Of a DNA stretch of 64,000 nucleotides, positions 8,569 through 17,831 are shown in pieces. The stretch is from Aquimarina algiphila. Lineage in GTDB: Bacteria > Bacteroidota > Bacteroidia > Flavobacteriales > Flavobacteriaceae. Every line of letters begins with the position of its first letter. The first letter of the stretch is position 1. The notes beneath the pieces were generated by a model. It searched no databases. It was given only the letters and a program-made list of their open reading frames with translations, and was not told where the DNA came from. Location: assembly GCF_007489275.1 (NCBI RefSeq), contig NZ_VLNR01000012.1:44436-108435 (forward strand), written 5' to 3'. The position numbers were made by a program, and so were the translations under genes.

Positions 8569-9216
8569 GTGAAAAAAAAGACCATAGTAATTGTTGATGA
8601 TCATCTTTTATTCGCGCAGTCGCTAGAAAGTTTGATTTCTAAGCTTGAAGCATATGAGGTATTAGCGATTCTAAAGAACGGCAAAGAACTTACACAATAT
8701 TATCTTCATAAAAGAAAAACACCAGACCTTATTCTTTTAGATGTAAAAATGCCAGTTATGGATGGTGTGCAAACCATGCAATGGCTTAAGGAAAATAAAC
8801 CAGATCAAAAAGTATTGGCTTTGACCATGGAAGATGATGAAGAAACCATTATCAAAATGCTTAGAGCTGGAGCAAAAGGATATTTGCTTAAAGATATTCA
8901 TCCAGAGAATTTTGAGTTCGCAATGAAGATGGTAATAGAACAAGGGTTCTATTATTCAGGTAAAATAGAAAGTGCATTAAGAAATTCTGAAGGTGTTGAT
9001 ACTAGTAAAAACCTACAAGATAAATTAACAGACAAAGAAAGAGTCTTTTTAAAATTCGCTTGTTCAGAACTTACCTATAGGGATATTGCTGGAGAAATGA
9101 ACCTAAGTCCAAAAACAATAGAAAATTATAGAGAAACTGTTTTTAGAAAGCTAGAAGTGAAAACAAGAGTAGGGTTGGTGATTTATTGTATGAAAAACAA
9201 ATTATTTAAAATCTAG
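8569..9216 (+). CDS. LuxR/NarL-family response regulator
   Basis: A 215-residue protein starting at GTG 8569. The receiver domain occupies residues 4-120, with DD at 10-11, phosphoacceptor Asp58 in LILLDVKMP and a conserved Lys in GYLLKD. A C-terminal LuxR helix-turn-helix follows, with LTDKERVFLKFACSELTYRDIAGEM and SPKTIENYRETVFRKL. It likely controls transcription in response to the kinase encoded at 7550. Target genes are not evident from the sequence. Confidence 0.9.
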   Translation: MKKKTIVIVDDHLLFAQSLESLISKLEAYEVLAILKNGKELTQYYLHKRKTPDLILLDVKMPVMDGVQTMQWLKENKPDQKVLALTMEDDEETIIKMLRAGAKGYLLKDIHPENFEFAMKMVIEQGFYYSGKIESALRNSEGVDTSKNLQDKLTDKERVFLKFACSELTYRDIAGEMNLSPKTIENYRETVFRKLEVKTRVGLVIYCMKNKLFKI

Positions 9217-9275
9217 TGAAACGCTAAATTTTCAAAAGTTTACATATAAAAATATAGGACAATAGAATATTTTGC

Positions 9276-9283
9276 TATATTTG
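9276..9283 (+). promoter_or_regulatory. Putative -7 promoter element for the ilv leader transcript
   Basis: TATATTTG at 9276-9283 matches the Bacteroidota -7 consensus TAnnTTTG and stands 9 bases before the first leader-peptide ATG. No convincing TTTG -33 element is seen at the expected distance, so this is a moderate call. If correct, the first leader ORF would begin almost at the 5' end of the transcript. Confidence 0.4.
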
Positions 9284-9292
9284 ACCATATAA

Positions 9293-9355
9293 ATGGGTAT
9301 AAAAAATATAAATATCAACGCGGTCATTAGTATTGAGGTAATTATTTTACCTTGA
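9293..9355 (+). CDS. Ile/Val/Leu-rich leader peptide 1 (attenuator of the ilv operon)
   Basis: A 20-codon ORF starting MGIKNIN and ending VIILP before TGA. Ten of its 20 residues are branched-chain (7 Ile, 2 Val, 1 Leu). Within it, AGGTAA (9336-9341) can pair with TTACCT (9347-9352) as a pause hairpin. AAGGGAT (9357-9363), just after the stop, can pair with ATCCCTT (9390-9396), the left arm of the downstream terminator, as an antiterminator. This is the layout of a ribosome-mediated transcription attenuator responding to charged tRNA-Ile/Val/Leu. The ORF is too short for gene finders. Confidence 0.78.
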   Translation: MGIKNININAVISIEVIILP

Positions 9356-9384
9356 TAAGGGATCATATTTGATATTCAAAATAT

Positions 9385-9420
9385 AAAAAATCCCTTTACC
9401 TCAGTAAAGGGATTTTTTTT
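9385..9420 (+). terminator. Intrinsic terminator of ilv attenuator 1
   Basis: AAAAAATCCCTTTA (9385-9398) pairs with TAAAGGGATTTTTT (9405-9418) around a 6-base loop and is followed by further T residues. It lies 30 bases past the stop of leader peptide 1. Its left arm can alternatively pair with the AAGGGAT at 9357-9363, giving the mutually exclusive fold expected of an attenuator. Confidence 0.85.
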
Positions 9421-9436
9421 GAACCAAATTTAAAAA

Positions 9437-9499
9437 ATGAACATGTTTAACAACAATAATATCAATGTCATTATTAGTATTGTGATTAGCTCACCATGA
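9437..9499 (+). CDS. Ile/Val-rich leader peptide 2 (second attenuator of the ilv operon)
   Basis: A second 20-codon ORF, starting MNMFNNNN and ending SIVISSP before TGA. It carries 5 Ile and 2 Val in the second half and shares with leader 1 the length, an INxxIxSI core and a Pro-TGA end, so the two are probably duplicates. GTGA (9482-9485) pairs with TCAC (9491-9494) as a pause hairpin near the stop. GAGGGA (9501-9506) can pair with TCCCTT, the left arm of the following terminator, using one G-U pair. It follows the first terminator by 17 bases. Confidence 0.75.
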   Translation: MNMFNNNNINVIISIVISSP

Positions 9500-9532
9500 T
9501 GAGGGATATTGATATGTTAAAAATATAAGAAT

Positions 9533-9559
9533 CCCTTCAAGTATGAAGGGTTTTTTTTT
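9533..9559 (+). terminator. Intrinsic terminator of ilv attenuator 2
   Basis: CCCTTCA (9533-9539) pairs with TGAAGGG (9544-9550) around AGTA, followed by nine T residues. It lies 33 bases past the stop of leader peptide 2 and 249 bases before ilvD. The 9560-9807 stretch that follows holds no further feature that I can identify. Confidence 0.82.
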
Positions 9560-9807
9560 AGACCAAAATGTAGAATTAATTAAAAATTAACAAATAGTGA
9601 TTGTAAAAAAAATGAATATAAATACTTGTTAATCAGTGTTTAAGAAAGGTAAAGTGAGTATTGGATATTGTAAGGGTATTGAATAATCTTTACCCGTTTA
9701 GCCATAAGGAAATAATTTTATACTGTGGTTTATTCAATACGATACAAATGTCGTAAAAGAATAGTTAAAATTTTATCAAATTAATAAAAAACTGGTATTC
9801 AAACGTA

Positions 9808-11484
9808 ATGAGCATCAATAAATATAGTAAACAAGTCACTCAAGATGACACACAGCCTGCAGCGCAAGCAATGCTTCATGCAATTGGTTTAACCGATGAA
9901 GATTTTAATAAGCCTTTAGTCGGGATTGCAAGTACAGGATATGAAGGAAATCCTTGTAATATGCATCTTAATGATCTCGCTAAATTAGTGAAGAAAGGAA
10001 CATTAGAAGAAGATGTTGTAGGACTCATTTTTAATACTATTGGAGTAAGTGATGGGATTTCTATGGGAACTCCGGGAATGCGTTTTTCATTACCTTCAAG
10101 AGATGTGATTGCAGATTCTATGGAAACTGTGGTACAAGCCATGTCTTATGACGGAATGGTAACTGTTGTAGGGTGTGATAAGAATATGCCGGGTGCTTTA
10201 ATGGCTATTTTACGATTGAATCGACCCTCAATTCTGGTGTATGGAGGTACAATAGCTTCAGGACATCATGCAGGTAAAAAATTAGATGTGGTTTCAGCTT
10301 TTGAGGCCTGGGGAGAGAAAGTGGCTGGTACAATTACTCAAACAGAATATAAAAGTGTGATAGAAAAAGCTTGTCCGGGAGCAGGAGCTTGCGGAGGTAT
10401 GTATACTGCCAATACAATGGCATCTGCAATAGAGGCTTTGGGTATGTCATTACCTTATAACTCTTCAAATCCTGCAATTAGTAACAACAAAGAAGAAGAG
10501 AGTATCGCTGCAGGTCGTGCTATGCGAGTACTCTTAGAAAAAGATATAAAACCAAAAGACATTGTAACTAAGAAATCCTTAGAGAATGCAATACGGTTAG
10601 TGACTATCCTTGGAGGATCTACCAATGCAGTATTACACTTCTTAGCCATTGCAAGAGCTGCAGATGTAGATTTTACACTTGCAGATTTCCAGAGAATTAG
10701 TGATGAAACTCCATTCTTGGCAGATTTAAAACCAAGTGGAAAGTACCTTATGGAAGATGTACATGAGGTTGGAGGTATTCCTGCAGTATTAAAATATTTA
10801 TTAAAGAAAGGGTTATTACATGGAGAATGTTTGACTGTAACCGGAAAAACATTAGCAGAAAATTTATTAGATGTTCCTGATCTTACCGAAGGTCAAGACG
10901 TTATAAAACCTTTGGAAAACCCTATCAAACAAACAGGGCACTTGAGAATTATGTTTGGAAACCTATCTGAAAATGGATGTGTTGCAAAAATAACGGGTAA
11001 AGAAGGGTTGCGTTTTCAAGGAAAAGCTAAAGTGTTTGATGGAGAGTATGATGCTAATGATGGGATTAGAGATGGAAAAGTACAAAAAGGTGATGTGGTC
11101 GTCATTAGGTATGAAGGTCCAAAAGGAGGTCCAGGAATGCCAGAAATGCTTAAGCCTACCGCCGCGATTATGGGAGCAGGTTTAGGTAAAGATGTAGCCT
11201 TGATTACCGATGGAAGATTTTCGGGAGGAACCCATGGGTTTGTTGTAGGACATATTACTCCAGAAGCACAAGAAGGTGGTTTGATAGCATTAGTAAAAGA
11301 TGGAGATATCATTACAATTGACGCAGAGACTAATGCTATTACTGTAGATATTGATAAAGAGGAAATAGAAAAAAGAAGAGCTTCTTGGGTACAACCAGAA
11401 TTGAAATTTAGTAAGGGTGTATTGTATAAATATGCAAAAACGGTTTCATCGGCATCGCAAGGATGTGTAACTGATGAATTCTAA
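9808..11484 (+). CDS. ilvD: Dihydroxy-acid dehydratase
   Basis: A 558-residue IlvD/Edd family enzyme that dehydrates 2,3-dihydroxy-isovalerate and -methylvalerate to the 2-keto acids in valine and isoleucine synthesis. The iron-sulfur ligands are visible in [16 protein letters not shown] and [27 protein letters not shown] near the C terminus is also typical. Length is normal for the family. It is the first structural gene of the ilvD-ilvB-ilvN-ilvC-ilvA cluster and is preceded by two leader-peptide attenuators, so its expression is probably set by branched-chain aminoacyl-tRNA supply. Confidence 0.97.
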   Translation: MSINKYSKQVTQDDTQPAAQAMLHAIGLTDEDFNKPLVGIASTGYEGNPCNMHLNDLAKLVKKGTLEEDVVGLIFNTIGVSDGISMGTPGMRFSLPSRDVIADSMETVVQAMSYDGMVTVVGCDKNMPGALMAILRLNRPSILVYGGTIASGHHAGKKLDVVSAFEAWGEKVAGTITQTEYKSVIEKACPGAGACGGMYTANTMASAIEALGMSLPYNSSNPAISNNKEEESIAAGRAMRVLLEKDIKPKDIVTKKSLENAIRLVTILGGSTNAVLHFLAIARAADVDFTLADFQRISDETPFLADLKPSGKYLMEDVHEVGGIPAVLKYLLKKGLLHGECLTVTGKTLAENLLDVPDLTEGQDVIKPLENPIKQTGHLRIMFGNLSENGCVAKITGKEGLRFQGKAKVFDGEYDANDGIRDGKVQKGDVVVIRYEGPKGGPGMPEMLKPTAAIMGAGLGKDVALITDGRFSGGTHGFVVGHITPEAQEGGLIALVKDGDIITIDAETNAITVDIDKEEIEKRRASWVQPELKFSKGVLYKYAKTVSSASQGCVTDEF

Positions 11485-11530
11485 AAAAGTATTCCAATGC
11501 TTTATGAGGTATTGGTTTCTATTAATTGTC

Positions 11531-11550
11531 ATTTCGGTGAAAACCGAAAT
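11531..11550 (+). other. Hairpin between ilvD and ilvB
   Basis: A perfect 8-bp stem, ATTTCGGT/ACCGAAAT, closes a GAAA tetraloop. No T tract follows, so it is not a terminator. Its position in the 126-base ilvD-ilvB gap suggests mRNA processing or stability control. Confidence 0.5.
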
Positions 11551-11610
11551 ATATAAAAGGATCTAAGTCTTGATTGAAATAAAATCCAGACTCTAAATAA
11601 AAAAACGCGT

Positions 11611-13344
11611 ATGGAAACACAAACGCAAACAGTGAAAAAACAAAAGGTAGTAGCAACAGAAAAAATGACTGGTGCTGAAGCGGTAATACGATGTCTTTTG
11701 GCAGAAGGTGTAGATTTGATTTATGGATATCCGGGAGGGGCAATAATGCCTGTCTACGATGAACTCTATAAGTATCAGGATCAGTTACATCATGTATTAA
11801 CCAGACATGAGCAAGGTGCAACACATGCTGCGCAAGGATATGCCAGAACCAGTGGTAGAGTAGGAGTAGCAATTGCAACCTCTGGACCGGGAGCTACTAA
11901 TTTTGTGACTGGAATTGCGGATGCGCAGATCGATTCTACCCCTATGGTTTGTATCACAGGCCAGGTAGGTTCTCATCTTTTAGGTACAGATGCATTTCAA
12001 GAAACAGATATTATTGGAATTTCCATGCCAATTACAAAATGGAATTGCCAGGTAACGAAAGCTGAAGATATTCCAACAGTACTGGCAAAAGCTTTTTATA
12101 TTGCTCGGTCGGGTAGACCAGGACCTGTTCTGGTTGATATTACTAAAGATGCTCAGTTTGGTGAATTAGATTTTATATATGAAAAATGCAAAGGAGTACG
12201 TAGTTATCAGGCAATACCAGAAACAGAACCAAAAAGTCTTGAAGCCGCTGCTAAACTCATAAATGGAGCAAAAAAACCAATGATCGTTTTTGGTCAGGGG
12301 GTAATTCTTGGAGAAGCAGAAGAAGAATTAAAAAACTTTATAGAAAAAACAGGAATACCTGCAGCATGGACAATACTAGGACTTTCTGCATTGCCGACAT
12401 CACATCCATTAAATGTTGGTATGGTAGGTATGCACGGTAATTATGGTCCAAATAAATTAACTAATGAGTGTGATTTATTATTAGCCATCGGAATGCGTTT
12501 TGACGATAGAGTAACAGGAAATCTGGAAACATACGCAAAACAAGCTAAAGTTGTTCATTTTGAAATTGACCCAGCAGAGATTGATAAGAATGTGAAGGCT
12601 GATGTTGCTGTAATGGGAGATGTTAAAAATACACTTGCCAAAATACTTCCTTTGGTAAAATCAAATACACATGATTCGTGGTTTCAGGAATTTAAAGATT
12701 ACGATGCTATAGAATATGATAAAGTAATCAAAGATGAGCTATATCCTAGTAAAGAAGGATTGTCTATGGGAGAAGTGCTTCGAGGGATTAATGAAGAAAC
12801 CAAAGGAGATGCAGTTATCGTATCTGATGTAGGACAGCACCAGATGATTGCATGCAGATATGCAGAGTTTACTAAATCCAAAAGTAATGTTACTTCTGGA
12901 GGGCTAGGTACAATGGGATTTGCATTACCTGCTGCTATTGGTGCAAAAATGGGAGCTCCGGATAGAGAAGTTGTCGCTATAATTGGTGATGGAGGATATC
13001 AAATGACGATTCAGGAGTTGGGTACAATTTTTCAAACCAAAGTACCTGTAAAGATAGTTGTTTTAAACAATGACTTTCTGGGCATGGTAAGGCAATGGCA
13101 ACAACTATTTTTTGATAAAAGATACGCCTCTACAGAAATGGTAAATCCAGATTTTATAAAAATAGCAGAAGGATATCACATAAAATCCACAAGAATAACC
13201 AAAAGAGAAAATTTACAAGATGCAATTGCAGAAATGATCGCGTGTGAAGGCCCTTATTTTTTGGAGGTATGTGTTGAAAAAGAAAATAATGTATTTCCGA
13301 TGATTCCGACAGGAGCATCAGTTTCTGATATAAGATTAGAGTAA
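11611..13344 (+). CDS. ilvB: Acetolactate synthase, large (catalytic) subunit
   Basis: A 577-residue thiamine-diphosphate enzyme of acetohydroxyacid synthase type, which condenses pyruvate with pyruvate or 2-ketobutyrate. Domain order is normal: N-terminal PYR domain with YGYPGGAIMPVYDEL and the catalytic Glu in RHEQGATHAAQGYAR, a central domain, and the C-terminal PP domain with GDGGYQMTIQELGT and the metal-binding NN. It is followed after 2 bases by the regulatory subunit gene ilvN. Confidence 0.97.
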   Translation: METQTQTVKKQKVVATEKMTGAEAVIRCLLAEGVDLIYGYPGGAIMPVYDELYKYQDQLHHVLTRHEQGATHAAQGYARTSGRVGVAIATSGPGATNFVTGIADAQIDSTPMVCITGQVGSHLLGTDAFQETDIIGISMPITKWNCQVTKAEDIPTVLAKAFYIARSGRPGPVLVDITKDAQFGELDFIYEKCKGVRSYQAIPETEPKSLEAAAKLINGAKKPMIVFGQGVILGEAEEELKNFIEKTGIPAAWTILGLSALPTSHPLNVGMVGMHGNYGPNKLTNECDLLLAIGMRFDDRVTGNLETYAKQAKVVHFEIDPAEIDKNVKADVAVMGDVKNTLAKILPLVKSNTHDSWFQEFKDYDAIEYDKVIKDELYPSKEGLSMGEVLRGINEETKGDAVIVSDVGQHQMIACRYAEFTKSKSNVTSGGLGTMGFALPAAIGAKMGAPDREVVAIIGDGGYQMTIQELGTIFQTKVPVKIVVLNNDFLGMVRQWQQLFFDKRYASTEMVNPDFIKIAEGYHIKSTRITKRENLQDAIAEMIACEGPYFLEVCVEKENNVFPMIPTGASVSDIRLE

Positions 13345-13346
13345 TT

Positions 13347-13880
13347 ATGGAAAAAGAAAATTTTACGATATCGGTATATACCGAGAATAATATAGGATTG
13401 CTAAATAGGATATCGGCAATATTCCTGAAGCGTCACATCAATTTGGATAGTATGACAGCTTCTGCTTCAGAAATCAAAGATGTGTTTCGATTTACTATAG
13501 TGGTGAAAATAACCGAAGAACAAGTAAAAAAGTTAATTGGTCAAATCGAAAAGCAGATCGAAGTTATAAAAGCATTTTATCATAAAGATGAAGAGACTAT
13601 TTATCAGGAGACAGCATTGTTTAAGGTAGCTTCAAAGTTATTGTTTGAAGATCGCCAGATTCAGAATGTAATTAAGAATAGTAATGCTAATATTGTTACT
13701 GTGACTCCAGAGTTTTTTGTGTTAGAGAAAACAGGAAGACGAAGAGAAGTAGAAGCTTTGTATCACAAATTAGAACCTTTTGGGCTGATGCAATTTGTGC
13801 GTTCTGGCAGAATTGCAGTTACAAAAGATAAAATGCATATTTCTAAAATATTAGAAAGTTTTGGATCAGAGACTGTGTAA
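13347..13880 (+). CDS. ilvN: Acetolactate synthase, small (regulatory) subunit
   Basis: A 177-residue protein with an N-terminal ACT domain (FTISVYTENNIGLLNRISAIF at about 5-25) and a C-terminal ALS small-subunit domain. It binds the catalytic subunit and confers valine feedback inhibition in the family. It starts 2 bases after ilvB and is surely co-translated. The ilv-style gene name is used; ilvH would be equivalent. Confidence 0.94.
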   Translation: MEKENFTISVYTENNIGLLNRISAIFLKRHINLDSMTASASEIKDVFRFTIVVKITEEQVKKLIGQIEKQIEVIKAFYHKDEETIYQETALFKVASKLLFEDRQIQNVIKNSNANIVTVTPEFFVLEKTGRRREVEALYHKLEPFGLMQFVRSGRIAVTKDKMHISKILESFGSETV

Positions 13881-13899
13881 GGGATAGAAACGACATCCT

Positions 13900-13950
13900 C
13901 TGAACTTGTTTCAGGGATAAAGTGGATAGCCTGTCCCGCAAGGGGACACC
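13900..13950 (+). other. Two small hairpins between ilvN and ilvC
   Basis: In the 140-base ilvN-ilvC gap, CTGAA/TTCAG forms a small stem around 13902-13916, and GTCCC (13933-13937) pairs with GGGAC (13943-13947). No T tract follows either, so read-through into ilvC is expected. Confidence 0.35.
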
Positions 13951-14020
13951 ATAAAAGAGAAACAACTATAAATCAAAATTAAATCAAATTTCCGAACGGA
14001 AATCACAAATTAGGAAGGAA

Positions 14021-15496
14021 ATGGCAAATTATTTTAATACGCTATCATTAAGAGATCAATTAACACAATTAGGAAAATGTAGATTCATGAATTCTGAAGA
14101 ATTTTCAGGAGGAATTGATGCACTAAAAGGAAAAAAGATGGTTATCGTTGGATGCGGTGCCCAAGGTCTTAATCAGGGACTAAATATGAGAGATTCTGGT
14201 TTAGATGTTTCATATGCACTTCGTGAAGGAGCTATAAAGGAGAAAAGACAATCTTTTATCAATGCATCTGATAATGGATTTAATGTTGGAACTTATGAAG
14301 AATTAGTACCTCATGCAGATGTGGTTATTAATCTTACTCCAGATAAGCAGCATACTCAAGTAGTAAATGCGGTAATGCCTTTAATGAAACAAGGAGCTAC
14401 TTTATCATATTCTCATGGTTTTAATATTGTAGAAGAAGGTACTCAGGTAAGAGAGGATCTTACTGTAATTATGGTAGCACCTAAATGCCCAGGGTCAGAA
14501 GTAAGAGAAGAATATAAAAGAGGTTTTGGGGTGCCAACATTAATTGCGGTACACCCAGAGAATGACCCTCAGGGACATGGTTTAGAACAAGCAAAGGCAT
14601 ACGCTGTAGGAACAGGAGGAGATAGAGCAGGAGTATTAGAATCTTCATTTGTTGCCGAAGTAAAATCTGACCTCATGGGCGAGCAAACAATTCTTTGTGG
14701 ATTGTTGCAGACAGGGTCAATTTTATGTTTTGATAAAATGATAGAAAAAGGAATTGATGCAGGTTATGCTTCTAAATTGATTCAATATGGATGGGAAACC
14801 ATTACCGAAGGGTTAAAATATGGTGGAATCACCAATATGATGGATCGATTATCCAATCCTTCAAAAGTGAAAGCTTTTGAATTATCAGAGGAATTAAAAG
14901 AGATTATGCGTCCACTATTTCAAAAACATATGGATGATATTATTTCTGGTCATTTCTCTAAAACAATGATGGAAGATTGGGCGAATGATGATAAAAACTT
15001 ATTATCATGGAGAGCCGCAACGGGAGAGACAGCATTCGAAAAAACTCCTGCTGGTGATGTAGAGATTTCTGAACAAGAATTCTATGATAACGGTGTGTTA
15101 ATGGTTGCTCTTGTAAGAGCAGGTGTTGAGTTGGCTTTTGAAGCTATGACAGATTCTGGAATCATAGAAGAATCAGCATACTATGAATCTTTACATGAGA
15201 CTCCTCTTATTGCCAATACTATTGCACGTAAAAAGTTATTTGAAATGAACCGTGTTATTTCTGATACTGCAGAGTATGGATGTTATCTTTTTGATCATGC
15301 ATGTAAACCATTACTTACCGATTTTATGAAGAAAATCGATACCGACGTAATCGGAAAAAAATACGATGAAGGAAGAAATAATGGTGTAGATAATGCTAAG
15401 TTAATAGAAGTAAATGCGGCATTGCGTAATCACCCTATCGAAGTTGTTGGAGCTAGACTTAGAGCGTCTATGACCGCAATGAAACCGATAGTCTAA
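14021..15496 (+). CDS. ilvC: Ketol-acid reductoisomerase, class II (long form)
   Basis: A 491-residue enzyme, the length of class II reductoisomerases with a duplicated C-terminal helical domain (class I is about 330). The Rossmann NAD(P)-binding motif [20 protein letters not shown] is near residue 43, and acidic Mg ligands occur in [10 protein letters not shown] and again in the second helical repeat. It converts acetolactate or acetohydroxybutyrate to the dihydroxy acids used by IlvD. It lies within the ilv operon between ilvN and ilvA. Confidence 0.96.
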   Translation: MANYFNTLSLRDQLTQLGKCRFMNSEEFSGGIDALKGKKMVIVGCGAQGLNQGLNMRDSGLDVSYALREGAIKEKRQSFINASDNGFNVGTYEELVPHADVVINLTPDKQHTQVVNAVMPLMKQGATLSYSHGFNIVEEGTQVREDLTVIMVAPKCPGSEVREEYKRGFGVPTLIAVHPENDPQGHGLEQAKAYAVGTGGDRAGVLESSFVAEVKSDLMGEQTILCGLLQTGSILCFDKMIEKGIDAGYASKLIQYGWETITEGLKYGGITNMMDRLSNPSKVKAFELSEELKEIMRPLFQKHMDDIISGHFSKTMMEDWANDDKNLLSWRAATGETAFEKTPAGDVEISEQEFYDNGVLMVALVRAGVELAFEAMTDSGIIEESAYYESLHETPLIANTIARKKLFEMNRVISDTAEYGCYLFDHACKPLLTDFMKKIDTDVIGKKYDEGRNNGVDNAKLIEVNAALRNHPIEVVGARLRASMTAMKPIV

Positions 15497-15603
15497 TTCA
15501 CTAAATTTTGTTCGGCCGGGTCTGTTGAAGTTTTGAGATGTGTATTGTGTAACCTTCGATGGATCCAGGCTAACAAAGTTTTAATGAATAATAACCTATA
15601 AGT

Positions 15604-16869
15604 ATGAGCTCTGTCATTACTACATATTTTCCTGAATTAGAAGATATCCAGAAAGCAGCTTCTATAATCAAAGAAGTAGCCATGGTCACTCCACTAATGG
15701 ATAGTATTCGTTATTCTCGTAGATATGAAGCTAATGTTTTATTAAAGAGAGAAGATCTCCAGAGAGTTCGATCTTATAAAATTAGAGGAGCTTTTAATAA
15801 GATTAGTTCACTTACCAAAGAAGAGTTAGAAAAAGGAGTGGTATGTGCTAGTGCGGGTAATCATGCTCAGGGAGTTGCATTTGCATGTAATCATTTGGGA
15901 ATCGAAGGTACCATATATATGCCTTCGGTAACTCCAAAACAAAAAATTGCTCAAACAGAAATGTTTGGTGGAGACTATGTAAAAATTGTTCTTGAAGGAG
16001 ATACTTTTGATGATTCATTTAAAGCTGCTATGGAAGCTTGTAAGTCTCAAGGGAAAACTTTTGTTCATCCCTTTGAAGATCCTAAAACAATAGAAGGACA
16101 AGGGACAATCGGCCTCGAGATTTTTAAGCAAGCAGATGTGACTATAGATTATATTTTTGTAGCTATTGGAGGAGGGGGGTTGGCATCAGGATTATGTGGT
16201 GCTATGAAAGCTTTATCACCAAAAACAAAAATTATCGGAGTAGAGCCTAAAGGGGCACCATCTATGTTATCTTCTATACGAAATAATAAGAATACAGAGA
16301 TTTTTGATATTGATAAATTTATTGATGGAGCCGCTGTTCAAAAAGTAGGAGATCTTAATTTTGAAATTTGTAAAGAATACTTATCCGATATGTATACAGT
16401 ACCTGAAGGATTAGTATGTCAGACTATCTTAGATCTGTATAATAGAGATGCTATAGTCGTCGAACCGGCTGGAGCTTTAACTCTTGCTGCATTGGAGTTT
16501 TATAAGGACAAAATTAAGGGTAAAAATGTCGTGTGTATTGTAAGTGGAAGTAATAATGATATTACGCGTACAGCCGAAATTAAAGAAAGAGCTCTATTAT
16601 ATGCAAACTTAAAACATTATTTTATTGTTCGCTTTCCACAAAGAGCGGGTGCTCTAAAACAATTTGTAGGCGAAGTATTAGGCCCTAACGATGATATTAC
16701 ACATTTTGAATATTCAAAAAAATCAAGCAGAGAGAATGGCCCTGCTGTGGTTGGAATAGAATTAAAAGACAAAAAGGATTTAGAGCCTTTAATCTCCAGA
16801 ATGAAAGAGCTTAATTTCTTTGGAGATTATCTAAATGATAAACCAGATTTGTTTCAATTTCTCATTTAA
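15604..16869 (+). CDS. ilvA: Threonine ammonia-lyase (biosynthetic threonine deaminase)
   Basis: A 421-residue PLP enzyme, providing 2-ketobutyrate for isoleucine synthesis. The PLP lysine lies in RVRSYKIRGAFNK, the glycine-rich phosphate loop is IGGGGLASG, and a C-terminal regulatory ACT-like domain (RFPQRAGALKQFVGEVLG onward) is present, as in the short IlvA form. It ends the ilv cluster; 168 bases and a separate promoter separate it from the next gene. Confidence 0.95.
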   Translation: MSSVITTYFPELEDIQKAASIIKEVAMVTPLMDSIRYSRRYEANVLLKREDLQRVRSYKIRGAFNKISSLTKEELEKGVVCASAGNHAQGVAFACNHLGIEGTIYMPSVTPKQKIAQTEMFGGDYVKIVLEGDTFDDSFKAAMEACKSQGKTFVHPFEDPKTIEGQGTIGLEIFKQADVTIDYIFVAIGGGGLASGLCGAMKALSPKTKIIGVEPKGAPSMLSSIRNNKNTEIFDIDKFIDGAAVQKVGDLNFEICKEYLSDMYTVPEGLVCQTILDLYNRDAIVVEPAGALTLAALEFYKDKIKGKNVVCIVSGSNNDITRTAEIKERALLYANLKHYFIVRFPQRAGALKQFVGEVLGPNDDITHFEYSKKSSRENGPAVVGIELKDKKDLEPLISRMKELNFFGDYLNDKPDLFQFLI

Positions 16870-16975
16870 TACCTTATTTCGTTACACTAAACAACAACAA
16901 TTCTTGTCTCTTATGTTGTTAAATACTTGATTTATAGGTTTTTGTTGTTATTATGTTAATTTTTTTTTAAAATAA

Positions 16976-17008
16976 TTTGTTAATTCGTGTTTTTTATCGG
17001 TATATTCG
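16976..17008 (+). promoter_or_regulatory. Putative promoter of the first porin-like gene
   Basis: TTTG at 16976-16979 is followed after 21 bases by TATATTCG at 17001-17008, one mismatch from the Bacteroidota TAnnTTTG element. The gene start is 29 bases downstream. This matches the expected layout for a strongly expressed outer-membrane protein. Confidence 0.5.
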
Positions 17009-17037
17009 TGCACTTAAACGATAAAACTTAATCAATT

Positions 17038-17613
17038 ATGAAAAAATTTTTACTCTTTGCTGCGATTGCTTTGTTAGGAATTACAGCTACAAATGCACAA
17101 GTTAAGCTTGGTTTTGGTATTGGTTATGCTCTTCCAACTGGAGATATAGCAGACTATACTGATGGCGGGGTTTCTGCCCATTTAGAATTGGGATATGGTG
17201 TTACAGAAGATATTGATGTATCTATTTTAGCACAAGGAGACTTCTTAGTAGGAGGTGATCAAACTATTAATGGTCAAAATGTATCTTTTGGAGCTATTGC
17301 CCTAAGTAGTTATCTTTTAAATGGTCGTTACTATTTTAGAAAAGAAGGATTTAGACCTTATGGTAGTTTAGGTTTAGGTCTTACTTCTATCGGTTCTGTA
17401 GAAATAGAAGCAAATGGCGTTACCGGAGATGTAGAAGCGGCGGAAAGTACATCAAATTTTGCAATTCGTCCAGCACTTGGTTTTAAGTATGGTGTTCTTA
17501 ATATGAATGTAGCATATTTGAGCGCAGGTAAAACTGGAGAAGGAGATTTTGAACAATCGGTTAGCGATTTTACAATAAACCTTGGTCTTTTATTTACTTT
17601 TGGAGGAAACTAA
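17038..17613 (+). CDS. Porin-family outer-membrane beta-barrel protein (paralogue 1)
   Basis: A 191-residue protein with a signal peptide MKKFLLFAAIALLGITATNAQ and a mature part of alternating hydrophobic strands ending in LGLLFTFGGN. This fits an eight-stranded barrel of the OmpW/OmpX-like porin family. The adjacent gene at 17832 encodes an almost identical protein, so the pair arose by recent tandem duplication. The ligand or role is unknown. Confidence 0.8.
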   Translation: MKKFLLFAAIALLGITATNAQVKLGFGIGYALPTGDIADYTDGGVSAHLELGYGVTEDIDVSILAQGDFLVGGDQTINGQNVSFGAIALSSYLLNGRYYFRKEGFRPYGSLGLGLTSIGSVEIEANGVTGDVEAAESTSNFAIRPALGFKYGVLNMNVAYLSAGKTGEGDFEQSVSDFTINLGLLFTFGGN

Positions 17614-17635
17614 TTCAATCAAATATATAATATAA

Positions 17636-17666
17636 AAAGACGATCTGAAAAGGTCGTCTTTTTTGT
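17636..17666 (+). terminator. Intrinsic terminator after porin-like gene 1
   Basis: AGACGATC pairs with GGTCGTCT (one T-G wobble) around TGAAAA, flanked by A residues on the left and TTTTTT on the right. It lies about 25 bases past the stop codon. The same hairpin recurs after the second copy, showing that the terminator was duplicated with the gene. Confidence 0.85.
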
Positions 17667-17831
17667 TTTAAATACGGTCTAGAAATAAATTTATATAAAA
17701 ATTAAGTATTTTAAAGTGTTGTTTTTTAGCGAGTTAAATAGGTTTGTGAGTGTTTTGTATTGCAGTGATGCGTTTTTGGTCTGATAGTTGGTTAGTAAGA
17801 TATTCAACATAAATTAATTAATATTTCAATT

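Noticed and set aside
9301..9560. The repeated INxxIxSI stretches as a CRISPR-like or simple tandem repeat
   Set aside because: Each unit has its own ATG, stop, pause hairpin and terminator, which fits attenuators and not CRISPR; no repeats of uniform length and spacers occur anywhere in the window.
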